Shown: positions 1 through 7,748 of the stretch, piece by piece | Layout: the number at the start of each line of letters is the position of its first letter | Numbering within the stretch: the first letter of the stretch is position 1 | NCBI RefSeq assembly: GCF_014384805.1 | Contig: NZ_JACRSS010000006.1 | Span: 71,701 to 135,700, forward strand | Direction: 5' to 3' | From: Guopingia tenuis | GTDB lineage: Bacteria > Bacillota > Clostridia > Christensenellales > Christensenellaceae | DNA length: 64,000 nt | Notes under the pieces: model-generated | The model's input: only the letters and a program-made list of their open reading frames with translations | Told to the model about the DNA's origin: nothing | Databases searched by the model: none | Program-made: the position numbers and the translations under genes

Positions 1-567
1 CTCCACGCCGTATTCGGCCACCCAGATCGGCCATTTTTCCGCGGTTTCTTTGGAAAAATGCACCCGGGCGGCATAGTTGCTGGTATAGATGGCGGCTTTT
101 TTGCCGGTCAGCTCCTCCACTTTGGAGAGGAAGGCCTGCACCATGCTGTTGAACTGAGATTTCGTCATATCGCTGAAATATTCAAAATCGCCCACCAGCA
201 GACAGTCGGGCTCCCGGCCGCCCAGGAGAGAGACGAAATATTCGGCCTGCCGCTCGGCCTCCGCCGTGGTTTTGGCGGTGACAAAGTGATAGAAGCCGAC
301 TTTCAGCCCCTGGGCCTTGGCCTCGGCATAGTTCCGGCTGAAATAGGGGTCGGCATAGGTTGCCCCCTGCCCGGCACGCATATAGACGATCTCAATGCCC
401 GCCGCCTTGACGCGGGAATAGTCGATGGTTCCCTGCCATTTGCTCACATCGATGCCGTCAAACTGGGCCGGGCTGGAAGGGGCAAAGGCAAAAACCGGGG
501 AAACAATGCAAAATACAGTGAGAAACGCGGCGAAAACGCCGGTTATTTTTCTCCAGATCCGTTTCAT
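1..567 (-). CDS. GH25 family lysozyme, C-terminal part cut by window edge
   Basis: This gene runs off the left edge, so only the first 189 codons are visible. Residues 1-29 look like a signal peptide (basic KR-x-W-RK start, hydrophobic core, VFAFA cleavage region). The mature part begins with the GH25 hallmark FDGIDVSKWQG (Asp40), then YMRAGQGATYADPYF, VGFYHFVTA and VGDFEYF, the usual active-site strands of Chalaropsis-type muramidases. Such enzymes cleave the MurNAc-GlcNAc bond of peptidoglycan, here outside the membrane. The ATG at 567 is preceded by GGAGG with 9 bases of spacing. It is probably a cell-wall remodelling or spore-related lysozyme; any C-terminal binding domain lies outside the window. 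Confidence 0.88.
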   Translation of the reverse strand, partial: MKRIWRKITGVFAAFLTVFCIVSPVFAFAPSSPAQFDGIDVSKWQGTIDYSRVKAAGIEIVYMRAGQGATYADPYFSRNYAEAKAQGLKVGFYHFVTAKTTAEAERQAEYFVSLLGGREPDCLLVGDFEYFSDMTKSQFNSMVQAFLSKVEELTGKKAAIYTSNYAARVHFSKETAEKWPIWVAEYGVE

Positions 568-848
568 ATTCGTTATACCTCCGAAAAGGCAGCCTGTTTT
601 CCGGGCCGCCGGGGATTTTTTAAAACTGCCGGGCGGCACATAGGCCGCCTGTTGTAGAATATGAAGCGGAATCCGGGAAGGTTACGAAAAAAGAGGGGCG
701 GAAGGACGGGGAAACCCCGTTCAGCCGCTTTCCGGGCCGCGGAGCGCCGCTTTTAAAAGCGGCAGGGGGATTTTGCCGCGCAGCCATTCTTCTCACAGAT
801 GGATTTCCGCGCGCCCGCAGCGGTTATTGGACGGGCCGAAATGAAAAT
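568..848. other. Gene-poor gap with one palindrome
   Basis: No credible coding sequence was found between the GH25 start and the terminator of the next minus-strand gene. The gap should hold the GH25 promoter, but no good -35/-10 pair stands out. An 18-bp perfect palindrome (GCCGCTTTTAAAAGCGGC) lies at 746-763; it has no U-tract and its role is unclear. Confidence 0.5.
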
Positions 849-868
849 AAGGGCGGAAAACCGCCCTT
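849..868 (-). terminator. Intrinsic terminator of the small gene at 877-1086
   Basis: An 8-bp perfect stem AAGGGCGG/CCGCCCTT closes a 4-base loop. On the minus strand it is followed by ATTTTC. It lies 8 bases beyond the stop codon of the small gene. Confidence 0.7.
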
Positions 869-876
869 CCTGCATA

Positions 877-1086
877 TCATGGCTTTATATGCCCGGGTTC
901 CTTTTTGGGCTGATCGTCCGGCTGGGGCGGATGGATGGCATAAAGTTCGCCGTAGTTTTCTCCTTCGGCTTCCTCCAGGATGCCGGAGGGAACGAGGCCG
1001 GTGCATTCGTGGGCAGAGGCCGTGGTATTCAGCGTATAAAACGGGTCTTTGGAAACGTCAAATTTGTCGGTTTTCTTTTTATCCAT
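877..1086 (-). CDS. Small conserved hypothetical protein, 69 aa
   Basis: The short protein begins MDKKKTDKFDVSKDPFYTLN, continues TTASAHECTGLVPSG, and has a Pro/Lys-rich tail. The start ATG at 1086 has a good ribosome binding site (AAAGGAG, 7-base spacing) and a terminator follows the stop, so the gene is very likely real. The DPFY...TTxSAxECTGL pattern reminds me of small proteins seen in other Clostridia, but I cannot attach a named family or function. It is soluble, has one cysteine, and shows no membrane segment or signal peptide. It stands alone on the minus strand, back to back with the acetyltransferase gene. Confidence 0.72.
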   Translation of the reverse strand: MDKKKTDKFDVSKDPFYTLNTTASAHECTGLVPSGILEEAEGENYGELYAIHPPQPDDQPKKEPGHIKP

Positions 1087-1170
1087 GGCTTTTCTCCTTT
1101 ATATATAAACTCTTTGGTTAGTTTTGCCGGAAGAAAAGGAATTATGCGTCTTCCCCTTCGGGGAAAAATC

Positions 1171-1179
1171 TGCTATAGT
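1171..1179 (+). promoter_or_regulatory. Possible extended -10 promoter for the GNAT gene
   Basis: TGC-TATAGT forms an extended -10 element 35 bases before the acetyltransferase start. No good -35 is seen, which is tolerable for an extended -10 promoter. Confidence 0.4.
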
Positions 1180-1214
1180 GGCAGTATGCCAAAAGGGCGG
1201 AAGGAGAGGAAACG

Positions 1215-1712
1215 ATGCAGGACAGAGTTGTCATTCGCCCGGCCGCTTTGGAGGATGCCCGGGACATTTATGAGATCAACCGGACCAGCCTGGGCTATGC
1301 CATCGGATGGGACATGCTTTATTCGCAGTTCAAAAAGATTCTCGGGAATCCGGATCACCGGGTTTGGATCGCGCAGACGGAAGAAGGCGGAGTTTGGGGC
1401 TATGTACATGCCTGCCGCTATGAATGCCTGTTTGGGGGCCCCATGAAAAACATCATTTCCCTGGCGGTGAGCCCCAGGGCCCAGGGACACGGCGTGGGAC
1501 GCCGCCTGGTGGAAGCCGTGGAGGCGTGGGCGGAAGAAGAGGATTCCTTCGGCGTCCGGCTGATTTCGGGCTGCGAGCGGACAAGCGCTCACCGCTTCTA
1601 TGAAAAATTGGGATACCGCAACCGCAAGGACCACAAAAATTTCTATAAGCTGGTGCTTGCCGAGGAAGAATGCCGGCGGCGCTGGGAAGCGGATGCGGAT
1701 AGAGAAGAATAA
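1215..1712 (+). CDS. GNAT family N-acetyltransferase
   Basis: This 165-residue single-domain protein fits the GNAT fold. The first strand and helix are VVIRPAALEDARDIYEIN. The central strand leads into ISLAVSPRAQGHGVGRRLV at about residues 76-94, which holds the R/Q-x-x-G-x-G acetyl-CoA pyrophosphate loop. The final motif AHRFYEKLGYR at about 125-135 is the usual GNAT C-terminal signature. It transfers an acetyl group from acetyl-CoA to an amine; the substrate cannot be told from sequence. The ATG at 1215 has AAGGAGAGG upstream. The cyclophilin gene follows 77 bases later and could share its transcript. Confidence 0.88.
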   Translation: MQDRVVIRPAALEDARDIYEINRTSLGYAIGWDMLYSQFKKILGNPDHRVWIAQTEEGGVWGYVHACRYECLFGGPMKNIISLAVSPRAQGHGVGRRLVEAVEAWAEEEDSFGVRLISGCERTSAHRFYEKLGYRNRKDHKNFYKLVLAEEECRRRWEADADREE

Positions 1713-1789
1713 AAAAATCCGGATGTATTTCAGCCCGGGCGGCGCCGGGGCTGTCAAAGCAAAATCAATAGAAAGGCAAGGACAGAAAT

Positions 1790-2263
1790 ATGGTTGTTAT
1801 GGAAATGGAAAATGGGGGCAAAATAAAAATCCAGCTGGATGAAACCGCCGCCCCGAAAACGGTAAAGAATTTTGAAGATCTGGTGAAAAAAGGCTTTTAT
1901 GACGGCCTTACGTTTCACCGCGTCATTTCGGGCTTTATGATCCAGGGCGGCTGTCCCAAGGGCAACGGCACGGGCGGCCCGGGATATACCATCGAAGGGG
2001 AATTTGCGGCCAACGGCATTTCCAATCCCCTGAAGCATACCCGGGGCGTGATCTCCATGGCCCGGGCGATGGACCCCAATTCCGCGGGTTCCCAGTTCTT
2101 CATCATGCATGCGGATGCGCCGCATCTGGATGGACAGTATGCCGCCTTCGGCAAGGTCGTGGAGGGCATGGATGTGGTGGATGAAATTGCGGAGTGCGAG
2201 ACGGATTTTTCCGATAAGCCTCTAAAAAAGGTCGTCATCAAGCGCATGACCATAGAAGAATAA
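1790..2263 (+). CDS. Cyclophilin-type peptidyl-prolyl cis-trans isomerase
   Basis: At 157 residues this is a single-domain bacterial cyclophilin. Family motifs are in order: TAAPKTVKNFEDL, FHRVISGFMIQGG (catalytic Arg in FHRV), SQFFIMHADAPHLDGQYAAFGKVVEG, and MARAMDPNSAGSQFF, which contains the substrate pocket. It catalyses cis-trans isomerisation of Xaa-Pro bonds and assists folding. No signal peptide is present, so it is cytoplasmic. The start is taken as ATG 1790 with AAGGACAG upstream; an in-frame ATG at 1799 is an alternative. A terminator follows directly. Confidence 0.94.
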   Translation: MVVMEMENGGKIKIQLDETAAPKTVKNFEDLVKKGFYDGLTFHRVISGFMIQGGCPKGNGTGGPGYTIEGEFAANGISNPLKHTRGVISMARAMDPNSAGSQFFIMHADAPHLDGQYAAFGKVVEGMDVVDEIAECETDFSDKPLKKVVIKRMTIEE

Positions 2264-2273
2264 CGGCGAAGAG

Positions 2274-2300
2274 AAAAGCGGGTGAAAGCCCGCTTTTTTT
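2274..2300 (+). terminator. Intrinsic terminator after the cyclophilin gene
   Basis: A 9-bp stem AAAAGCGGG/CCCGCTTTT is followed by a run of seven T, 10 bases after the stop codon. Confidence 0.88.
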
Positions 2301-2573
2301 CATAGACGAAAGAAGATAACCTCCCCGCTTTCCGGAAAACAACGGCCATCTGAAACATGGGGAAGCGGCCGCAGGGAAACTAGCGCTTCCGGGAGAAAGA
2401 AGCTGTTTCCCGAAAACAGATTCGGCGGGCGTTTTTTTATGATTGTAAAATTTCACGGATTTTTTGGACTTTGAAGATGAAAAAACGGGAAGACTTTGAA
2501 AAAAACTTCCAAAAAGCAGGAAAAACGGCTGTTTTTTGTATAAAAAATGCCATGGGTAAAAGATATTTCCAGT

Positions 2574-2603
2574 GTATATTTTTGTTTCTGGGGCAAATTA
2601 ATA
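2574..2603 (+). promoter_or_regulatory. Possible sigma-G-like promoter of the spore protein genes
   Basis: GTATA (2574-2578) fits the B. subtilis sigma-G -35 pattern GHATR. Eighteen bases later ATTAATA (2597-2603) matches five of seven positions of CATWHTA, but lacks the leading CA. This is weak on sequence alone. The position, about 80 bases before a sigma-G-type gene, makes it plausible. The rest of 2301-2682 shows no gene. Confidence 0.3.
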
Positions 2604-2682
2604 GCACACAGGAAAGAAATTCTCCTGTGAAAAAAGAAGTCGGAAAAGACGATTATTAAGAAAGGTTGGAGGTGAAAAAAAC

Positions 2683-2877
2683 ATGTCTAATAAATCCAGC
2701 AATAGAACAGTCGTTCCCGAGGCGAAGGAGTATTTGAACAAGATGAAATACGAAGTTGCCAGCGAGCAGGGCATCAACCTGAAGCAGGGTTACAACGGCG
2801 ATCTGACGGCGAAGGAAAACGGCACCGTTGGCGGTTATATGGTCAAAAAGATGATCGAACAGTACCAGAATTCGTAA
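2683..2877 (+). CDS. Alpha/beta-type small acid-soluble spore protein
   Basis: This 64-residue protein carries both family signatures: KYEVASEQGINLKQGYNGDLTA, containing the G-[IV]-x-L GPR-protease cleavage region after YEVA-E, and the C-terminal NGTVGGYMVKKMIE. Such proteins saturate spore DNA in the forespore core, hold it in an A-like form and protect it from UV and heat. GPR then degrades them at germination. ATG 2683 follows GGAGGTG. A paralogue lies 58 bases downstream. Its presence shows that the host makes endospores. Confidence 0.96.
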   Translation: MSNKSSNRTVVPEAKEYLNKMKYEVASEQGINLKQGYNGDLTAKENGTVGGYMVKKMIEQYQNS

Positions 2878-2935
2878 CATACACAGTAAAAAATGTACGA
2901 TGCAATGAAAATTTGAAAGAAGGAGGGACTACAAC

Positions 2936-3139
2936 ATGAACAACAACAGTTATGCATCTGATACGGCACAGGCCCGTCAGAAGATGGAAAACATGAAGTA
3001 TGAAGTTGCCAATGAAGTTGGTGTAAACCTGAAAAAGGGTTACAATGGTGACCTGACTTCCAAGGAAGCCGGTTATGTTGGCGGCAACATGGTGAAGAAG
3101 ATGATCGAACAGGTCGAGCGTTCTATGGCGAACAAATAA
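2936..3139 (+). CDS. Alpha/beta-type small acid-soluble spore protein (second copy)
   Basis: The 67-residue paralogue of the preceding gene has the same two blocks (KYEVANEVGVNLKKGYNGDL and GYVGGNMVKKMIEQ) and a slightly longer C-terminus. ATG 2936 follows AGGAGG. It probably arose by tandem duplication. No terminator separates the pair, so both may come from one forespore transcript that ends at the terminator after this gene. Confidence 0.96.
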   Translation: MNNNSYASDTAQARQKMENMKYEVANEVGVNLKKGYNGDLTSKEAGYVGGNMVKKMIEQVERSMANK

Positions 3140-3180
3140 GCAATATTGCCTTGAATACGAGACGAGTTATTTTATAAAAG

Positions 3181-3208
3181 GGGAGGCGCATGCCGCCTCT
3201 CTTTTTTT
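3181..3208 (+). terminator. Intrinsic terminator of the spore protein pair
   Basis: GGAGGCG (3182-3188) pairs with CGCCTCT (3194-3200) around a 5-base loop, followed by seven T. Confidence 0.85.
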
Positions 3209-3345
3209 GCCTTTACAGTTCCGCTGCCGGAGGGAGAGGCGGCGGAGCTGAACCGGCGGAATACCGGCGCGGACGCTATATTTTGGAAAGGATAGTTTCT
3301 GCGCTTTGAATTTTCTGTAAAAAAGCAAAAAACTTATAAAAAATA

Positions 3346-3460
3346 TGGTATAATGAACGCACGGCATAAACGGAAGGGCAAGCCCTTCCGAAGCTTGGGC
3401 GTTCATTGACGGCTGCCATTGCCGCACGATGCTCGGCAAAGACCTGGTATAATGAACGCA
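3346..3460. repeat. Direct repeat pair TGGTATAATGAACGCA flanking a hairpin block
   Basis: The 16-bp sequence TGGTATAATGAACGCA occurs at 3346-3361 and again at 3445-3460, 99 bases apart. Each copy looks like an extended -10 (TGG-TATAAT). Between them lies a 9+9 inverted repeat (3371-3390, CGGAAGGGC/GCCCTTCCG, 2-base spacer), then a block starting GCGTTCATTGACGGCTGCC that recurs in diverged form at 42711. This suggests a dispersed intergenic repeat or a small RNA family. Confidence 0.6.
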
Positions 3461-3461
3461 G

Positions 3462-3667
3462 CCCTCGCCGGGCGGGCGTGACTGGTTTGGCGGGTTCTGC
3501 GAATACTGGCGTGTAAACGAGAGAAGGACGCATCCCCGAAACGGGGAGCCGTCCGATTGCCCTCGCCGGGCAGGCACGACCATGACAATATGTGCGGGAA
3601 GGCAATCCTGCCGGCACAAGAAAACAGAGATGGTTCGGGAACTTTCCCCCTCGTCGGGTGGGCAAGA
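3462..3667. repeat. Three spaced copies of a CCCTCGYCGGGYRGGC motif
   Basis: Near-identical 16-mers followed by GAC lie at about 3462, 3560 and 3649, at spacings of 98 and about 88 bases. They look like remnants of a roughly 95-bp repeated unit. No coding capacity is apparent. Confidence 0.45.
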
Positions 3668-3849
3668 CTCGGCAGGCAAGAACCGCGGATGCAGGCGGAT
3701 AAGCGAACGGGCAGAGGCGTCACGGAAAGGGATGGAGGATTCGCCGGCGTGCGAAGAGTCTGGCGGCAGGGCTCCCGAAAGCCGGGACGGAAAAGAGGAT
3801 CAACCGGGAGATTCCCGGTAAAAAATAAAGAAAAAAGGAACGCAGACGG

Positions 3850-4722
3850 ATGGAAGAATATGTGCTTTTTACAGACTGTACGGCGGATTTGCCGGCGGAA
3901 TTGGCCAGGGAATGGGGCATCGAGATGCTCCCCATGGAAGTGAAAATCGGGCAGGACGAATATCTGCACTATGCCGATGCCCGGGAAATCGGTTTTGCTG
4001 AATTTTATAAGCGGCTTCGGGCGGGGGAGATGGCGACGACTTCCCAGATCACCCCGGCGGCGTTTCGGAAGTATTTTACGCCGTTTTTGCAGGAGGGCAG
4101 GGATATTTTATATATCGCCTTTTCCTCCGGCCTGAGCGGGACATACGGTGCGGCAGTGCTGGCGGCGGAAGAGCTGATGAAGGAATTTCCCGGCCGGAAA
4201 ATCCGCTGCGTCGATTCCCTGGCGGCGTCGGTGGGCGAGGGACTGCTGGTATATACGGCGGCGCAGAAAAAGCGGGAAGGCATGTCTCTGGCCGAGCTGG
4301 CGGCCTGGACCGAGGAGAGCCGCGGCCACCTCTGCCATTGGTTTACCGTGGACGATCTGCATTTCTTAAAGCGGGGCGGACGGGTTTCTGCTGTTTCCGC
4401 GACCTTTGGTTCCATGCTCAAAATCAAGCCGGTTCTGCATGTGGATGACGAAGGGCACCTGATCCCCATGAAAAAGGCCCACGGGCGCAAAAAGGCGCTG
4501 AAGGAGCTGGTGGAGATGATGCGGGAAACCGTGGAAGCGCCGGAGGGACAGACCATCTTCATCGGTCATGGCGACTGCGCAGAGGATGCGGAACTGGTGG
4601 CGCGGCTGGTTCGGGCGGAGTTCCCGGTGAAGGAAGTGCGCACGACGTATATCGGGCCGGTGATCGGAAGCCATTCGGGGCCGGGAACCGTGGCGCTGTT
4701 CTTTTTTGGAAGCCATAAATAG
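3850..4722 (+). CDS. DegV family fatty-acid-binding protein
   Basis: The 290-residue protein has the DegV layout: TDCTADLP at the N-terminus, TSQITPAAF at about 59, the lipid-contacting FSSGLSGTY, then HWFTVDDLHFLKRGGRVS and the C-terminal VIGSHSGPGTVALFFFG. In characterised Firmicutes this family (FakB) presents bound fatty acids to the kinase FakA for phosphorylation; no fakA is in the window. It is cytoplasmic. The start is ATG 3850 after AAAAAAGGAACG. A second family member, with a similar ending, lies at 27430-28299. Specificity for chain length or saturation cannot be read from the sequence. Confidence 0.92.
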   Translation: MEEYVLFTDCTADLPAELAREWGIEMLPMEVKIGQDEYLHYADAREIGFAEFYKRLRAGEMATTSQITPAAFRKYFTPFLQEGRDILYIAFSSGLSGTYGAAVLAAEELMKEFPGRKIRCVDSLAASVGEGLLVYTAAQKKREGMSLAELAAWTEESRGHLCHWFTVDDLHFLKRGGRVSAVSATFGSMLKIKPVLHVDDEGHLIPMKKAHGRKKALKELVEMMRETVEAPEGQTIFIGHGDCAEDAELVARLVRAEFPVKEVRTTYIGPVIGSHSGPGTVALFFFGSHK

Positions 4723-4739
4723 AAATACGGAAAAGACCT

Positions 4740-4768
4740 GCGGCTGTTTGCGAACAGCCGCTTTTTTT
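4740..4768 (+). terminator. Intrinsic terminator after degV
   Basis: A 9-bp perfect stem GCGGCTGTT/AACAGCCGC with a 4-base loop is followed by seven T, 17 bases past the stop. Confidence 0.92.
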
Positions 4769-5499
4769 GTGGGCATGGCGCCGGAAGGAAAGTTATCTTT
4801 TTCATCCGAAAAACGGCAAAAAAAGGGGAAACCTGCGGGAACGGACGAGGGGGGAAGGCGTCCGTGCCGGTATGAAAATGCGAGGCTGAAAAAATGACGG
4901 GCCGCTGTTTTTTGCCTTCGGCCTCTATATGGGAAAGCGTATTTGCAGTTTGGAAACATGAAAAGAGGTATGGCAACCGATGCGGCGGACAGGCTCTCGC
5001 TGAGGGGATATGAACCCCTGGGGCAGCGGAACGGCGGACCCAATGGGACGAAAATAAGGGGGAAAGGTTCCGCTGGACAAAGGTTTCAGCGCATATTTTG
5101 GAGGAAAATATTGTTCGGATATCAGCCCATCGGGAAAAGGGAAGAGGAAAGCAGAAAAAGCCGGATAAGAGAGGCGATATGGTGAGAAAAGCAATGCCGT
5201 GTGGGCGTAATCCTCTGCCAAGGACAAAAAAGGAATATGAGCAGATGCAACCGTGCGGGAAAGGGCCTGTGTTTGCAGGAAATATTATTGTGCGAGTATG
5301 GCCGTCCGCCGAGGGAAAGAAAAAGAATGAGAGCAGATGCAACCGTGCGGAAAGAGACTGTGTTTGCAGGAAATATTATCGTGCGGGAAAGGCCGTCCGC
5401 CGAGGACCCATTGCCCGGGAAAAGCGCGGACGCGTTGACGCGAAAAAGGGCCGGAGCCTATAATGGAAATAGAATACTGCGAGGGAGAGGAAAACGGCG
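4769..5499. other. 730-bp non-coding stretch with a tandem repeat
   Basis: No gene is supported. The right half holds two 92-bp direct repeats and a possible diverged third copy. No -35/-10 pair was confidently seen for the following lipoprotein gene. Confidence 0.55.
5239..5405. repeat. Two-copy 92-bp tandem direct repeat
   Basis: The first unit starts at 5239 and the second at 5331, both with GAGCAGATGCAACCGTGCGG. They share TGTGTTTGCAGGAAATATTA and GGCCGTCCGCCGAGG with few mismatches. A weaker relative (GGAGGAAAATATTGTTCGGA) lies near 5098-5140. Neither copy has a ribosome binding site for the overlapping frames. Confidence 0.75.
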
Positions 5500-7242
5500 A
5501 TGCGAAACCGGCAAAAACGCTTTATGCCCACGGGGCTGGCCTGCCTGCTGCTGGCGGTTTTGCTCGCCCTGGCAGGGTGCAGGGCGGTTCCCTGGGAACC
5601 GGCGCTGGAGGTTTCCGGACAAGGAACAGACAGCCTGATACAGCTGAAAAACATTGGAACAGCGGAGGAAAATGCGGCGCTGGAGGAGTATTCCCGCGCT
5701 CTTTCAAAAGCGCTGGAGGACTCCGGAGACGGCGCGGTTCTGCGTGTCGCCTATGCGATGGAAAAAAAGGAGGGGGTCCTCTATATCCATCATTGGCTGG
5801 AGGGGGAGGAAGCCAGAATCCCCCTGCGGGACATCACGCGGGACGCGGAGGGGCTGCATATTCCGGACCTGCCGGACGATGCGCTTTTGCAGACGGAAGG
5901 TTTTTTAAACGGCGCTATGACTCTGGCGCGCTGCGGCGTTTCACCCGAGATGTATGGCGAAGGCGAGGCCACAGAACGGGAGATGAGCCGGGATATGGTG
6001 GCGCTCTTTGAAAACCTGGCGGGCCGGGCGATCCAGCCGGACCCATATCCGGAAACGGCGGAGAGCCTGGAATATAAAAAAGCATGCTGGCTGGAGATTC
6101 CCATGAGCGGCGAAGCCTATTACCTGGAGGGAAAAGAGCCGGTGTTCCCGCTCTATTTCACAACGGCGGTGGAGCTGTTTGTGGAAAAGGCGGAAAAGGA
6201 GATCTATGGGCGGTATGGCGGCGCTGTGAGCGAAAGCGAGGCGATGCGGCTGCTCTGCCTGTTTTTGACGACTTCGTATGGCCCGCAGAGGGAATGGGAG
6301 GAGCTGGCGGCGGCATTGGCTGCCCGGACGCAGACCGGCCGGGGCGGCACGACGCCCCTGAACCGCGGGGCGCTGGCAGAGAGCCTGGTGTGGATTTATG
6401 AAGGCGTGCAGGGGGAGATTCCCCGGTCGGAATGGTCGGTAAAGCTGGAGGATACGCCAAAACAGGCCGCTAAAAAAGCGGTGGGCACCGGCCTGATGCG
6501 TGCCTTTCCCTGTGAACGGCTGTTCAGCCCGGAATATACCCTGCATATGGTGGAATTGCCGGCCCTGCTCCGCCAGTTCACGCAGACGGTGCGGCAAAAC
6601 TGGTTTACAGAAAAGCGGGAGATGGACGCGGGATATCTCAGCTATGCCCAGCTGGTGGCGGGGATAGGGCGGGTAGACGATTATTTCGCCGGCCGGAGAG
6701 CCGCCGTGCTTTCCCATGAAACCGTGGTTAACGACAGGGCATATTCCTGGTATGCCAGCCAATACGATACGGGGAAATATGCGGATATCAACTGTATGCC
6801 CACCAACACCTATATGGGAATCAAATGGTACCGGGAGGATTTTGACGGGACACCTGAAACCCTGCGGGAGGAATCCGGAAGCACCGGCGGCTGGCCCGGG
6901 CGGCTCGTGGAGGAGGCGCTCCAGAGGCACGGCGTTCCCTTTGCCGTGGAGGAAGCCACCAAGGCGAACCTGCAAAAGCTCCTGAAGAACGGCGGGATCG
7001 CCCTGGTGCAGATATCCCAGGGCGATCCGGAGGACGAAGGGCACTGCATGCTGATTTACGGCTATGATACCTATGGGGAGACGACGGAGTTCATCGTCCA
7101 CGACCCGGGATATTGGGGCACCGACCCGGCGACGGGCGAGCCGGAGGGACAGGGGCGCCGGATAGAATCCGACTATGCCATGTTCATCATCCAGAATTTC
7201 GTTTCCTACTATATCGCTATCTATCCGCCGGAAGGGGAATAG
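5500..7242 (+). CDS. Lipoprotein with C-terminal C39-like cysteine peptidase domain
   Basis: The 580-residue protein starts with a lipoprotein signal peptide ending LALAGC, so Cys27 should be lipidated and the protein anchored outside the membrane. The middle region (about 30-400) is Glu/Ala-rich and not recognised. The C-terminal 170 residues fit a papain-like C39_2 domain: DINCMPTNTYMG gives a nucleophile Cys432, GHCMLIYGYD gives His515, and VHDPGYWG gives Asp535. Its target is unknown; no substrate gene or transporter is adjacent. ATG 5500 has GGGAGAGG upstream. It stands alone between two non-coding stretches. Confidence 0.75.
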   Translation: MRNRQKRFMPTGLACLLLAVLLALAGCRAVPWEPALEVSGQGTDSLIQLKNIGTAEENAALEEYSRALSKALEDSGDGAVLRVAYAMEKKEGVLYIHHWLEGEEARIPLRDITRDAEGLHIPDLPDDALLQTEGFLNGAMTLARCGVSPEMYGEGEATEREMSRDMVALFENLAGRAIQPDPYPETAESLEYKKACWLEIPMSGEAYYLEGKEPVFPLYFTTAVELFVEKAEKEIYGRYGGAVSESEAMRLLCLFLTTSYGPQREWEELAAALAARTQTGRGGTTPLNRGALAESLVWIYEGVQGEIPRSEWSVKLEDTPKQAAKKAVGTGLMRAFPCERLFSPEYTLHMVELPALLRQFTQTVRQNWFTEKREMDAGYLSYAQLVAGIGRVDDYFAGRRAAVLSHETVVNDRAYSWYASQYDTGKYADINCMPTNTYMGIKWYREDFDGTPETLREESGSTGGWPGRLVEEALQRHGVPFAVEEATKANLQKLLKNGGIALVQISQGDPEDEGHCMLIYGYDTYGETTEFIVHDPGYWGTDPATGEPEGQGRRIESDYAMFIIQNFVSYYIAIYPPEGE

Positions 7243-7664
7243 AACCAAAAAAGGCAAATGGAGAGGAGGAAAAAGCCTCCCTGTTCTGGTGCCAAGACAA
7301 CCGGCGCGATAGAAACTCTGGCGGCTGGATGAACCCCGGCAGGAGAAGGAAACCTGCGCAGAAATACCGCAAAATGGAGAAAACTGAGGATGGGGCAAGG
7401 AATGCGGCATCCCTGGGCGAACCCCCGGGGCGCGATGCTTTCCCGGCGGGCCGGCCCGCCATATTTTCTCCCGCGGCGGGGTGAGTTTTTCCCCATCCGC
7501 CCGCCTGTTTTTGTTTTCCCCGCTTGTGCCGCGCAAGAATTCCGGCCCTGTTTTGATCTGCGTTTATTTTTTTGCCCTTTTAATGCCTTCTGTCCGCCGG
7601 GAAAACGGGGCCGTCTGCCAAAACGTCTTTTTTAGGAATTATCCGGCCCTATATACGTTTTGCA
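7243..7664. other. Non-coding stretch, nothing recognised
   Basis: I see no gene, RNA or clear terminator for the lipoprotein between its stop and the minus-strand terminator at 7665. A short GGAGG/CCTCC inverted repeat near 7273-7290 has no U-tract. Confidence 0.5.
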
Positions 7665-7702
7665 TAAAAAAATCCTCCCCGGCCCATGCCGCCGGGAAGG
7701 AT
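7665..7702 (-). terminator. Intrinsic terminator of the DUF6054-like gene
   Basis: On the minus strand an ATCCTTCCCGGCGG arm pairs with a CCGGGGAGGAT arm around a short loop and is followed by seven T, 47 bases beyond the stop. Confidence 0.85.
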
Positions 7703-7748
7703 ATCGTGATTCTGCCGAAAAACCATGCGCAAATTCCGGATAGCCGTT

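Larger units (their letters stand above)
3209..3849. other. 640-bp non-coding stretch with short repeats
   Basis: No gene is supported here. It holds a 16-bp direct repeat, a 9+9 hairpin, a block resembling another at 42.71 kb, and three spaced copies of a CCCTCGYCGGGYRGGC motif, described separately. The translated frames are proline/arginine-rich and lack ribosome binding sites. Confidence 0.6.

Noticed and set aside
58..657. Plus-strand open frame of 199 codons at the left edge
   Set aside because: It is antisense to the GH25 lysozyme, has no ribosome binding site, and its composition mirrors the real gene.
2471..2659. 62-codon open frame upstream of the spore protein genes
   Set aside because: It lacks a ribosome binding site and a recognisable sequence, and it overlaps the likely promoter.
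3276..3665. Pro/Arg-rich open frames on both strands in the repeat region
   Set aside because: They run through short repeats, lack start signals, and several frames are open at once because the region is GC-rich.
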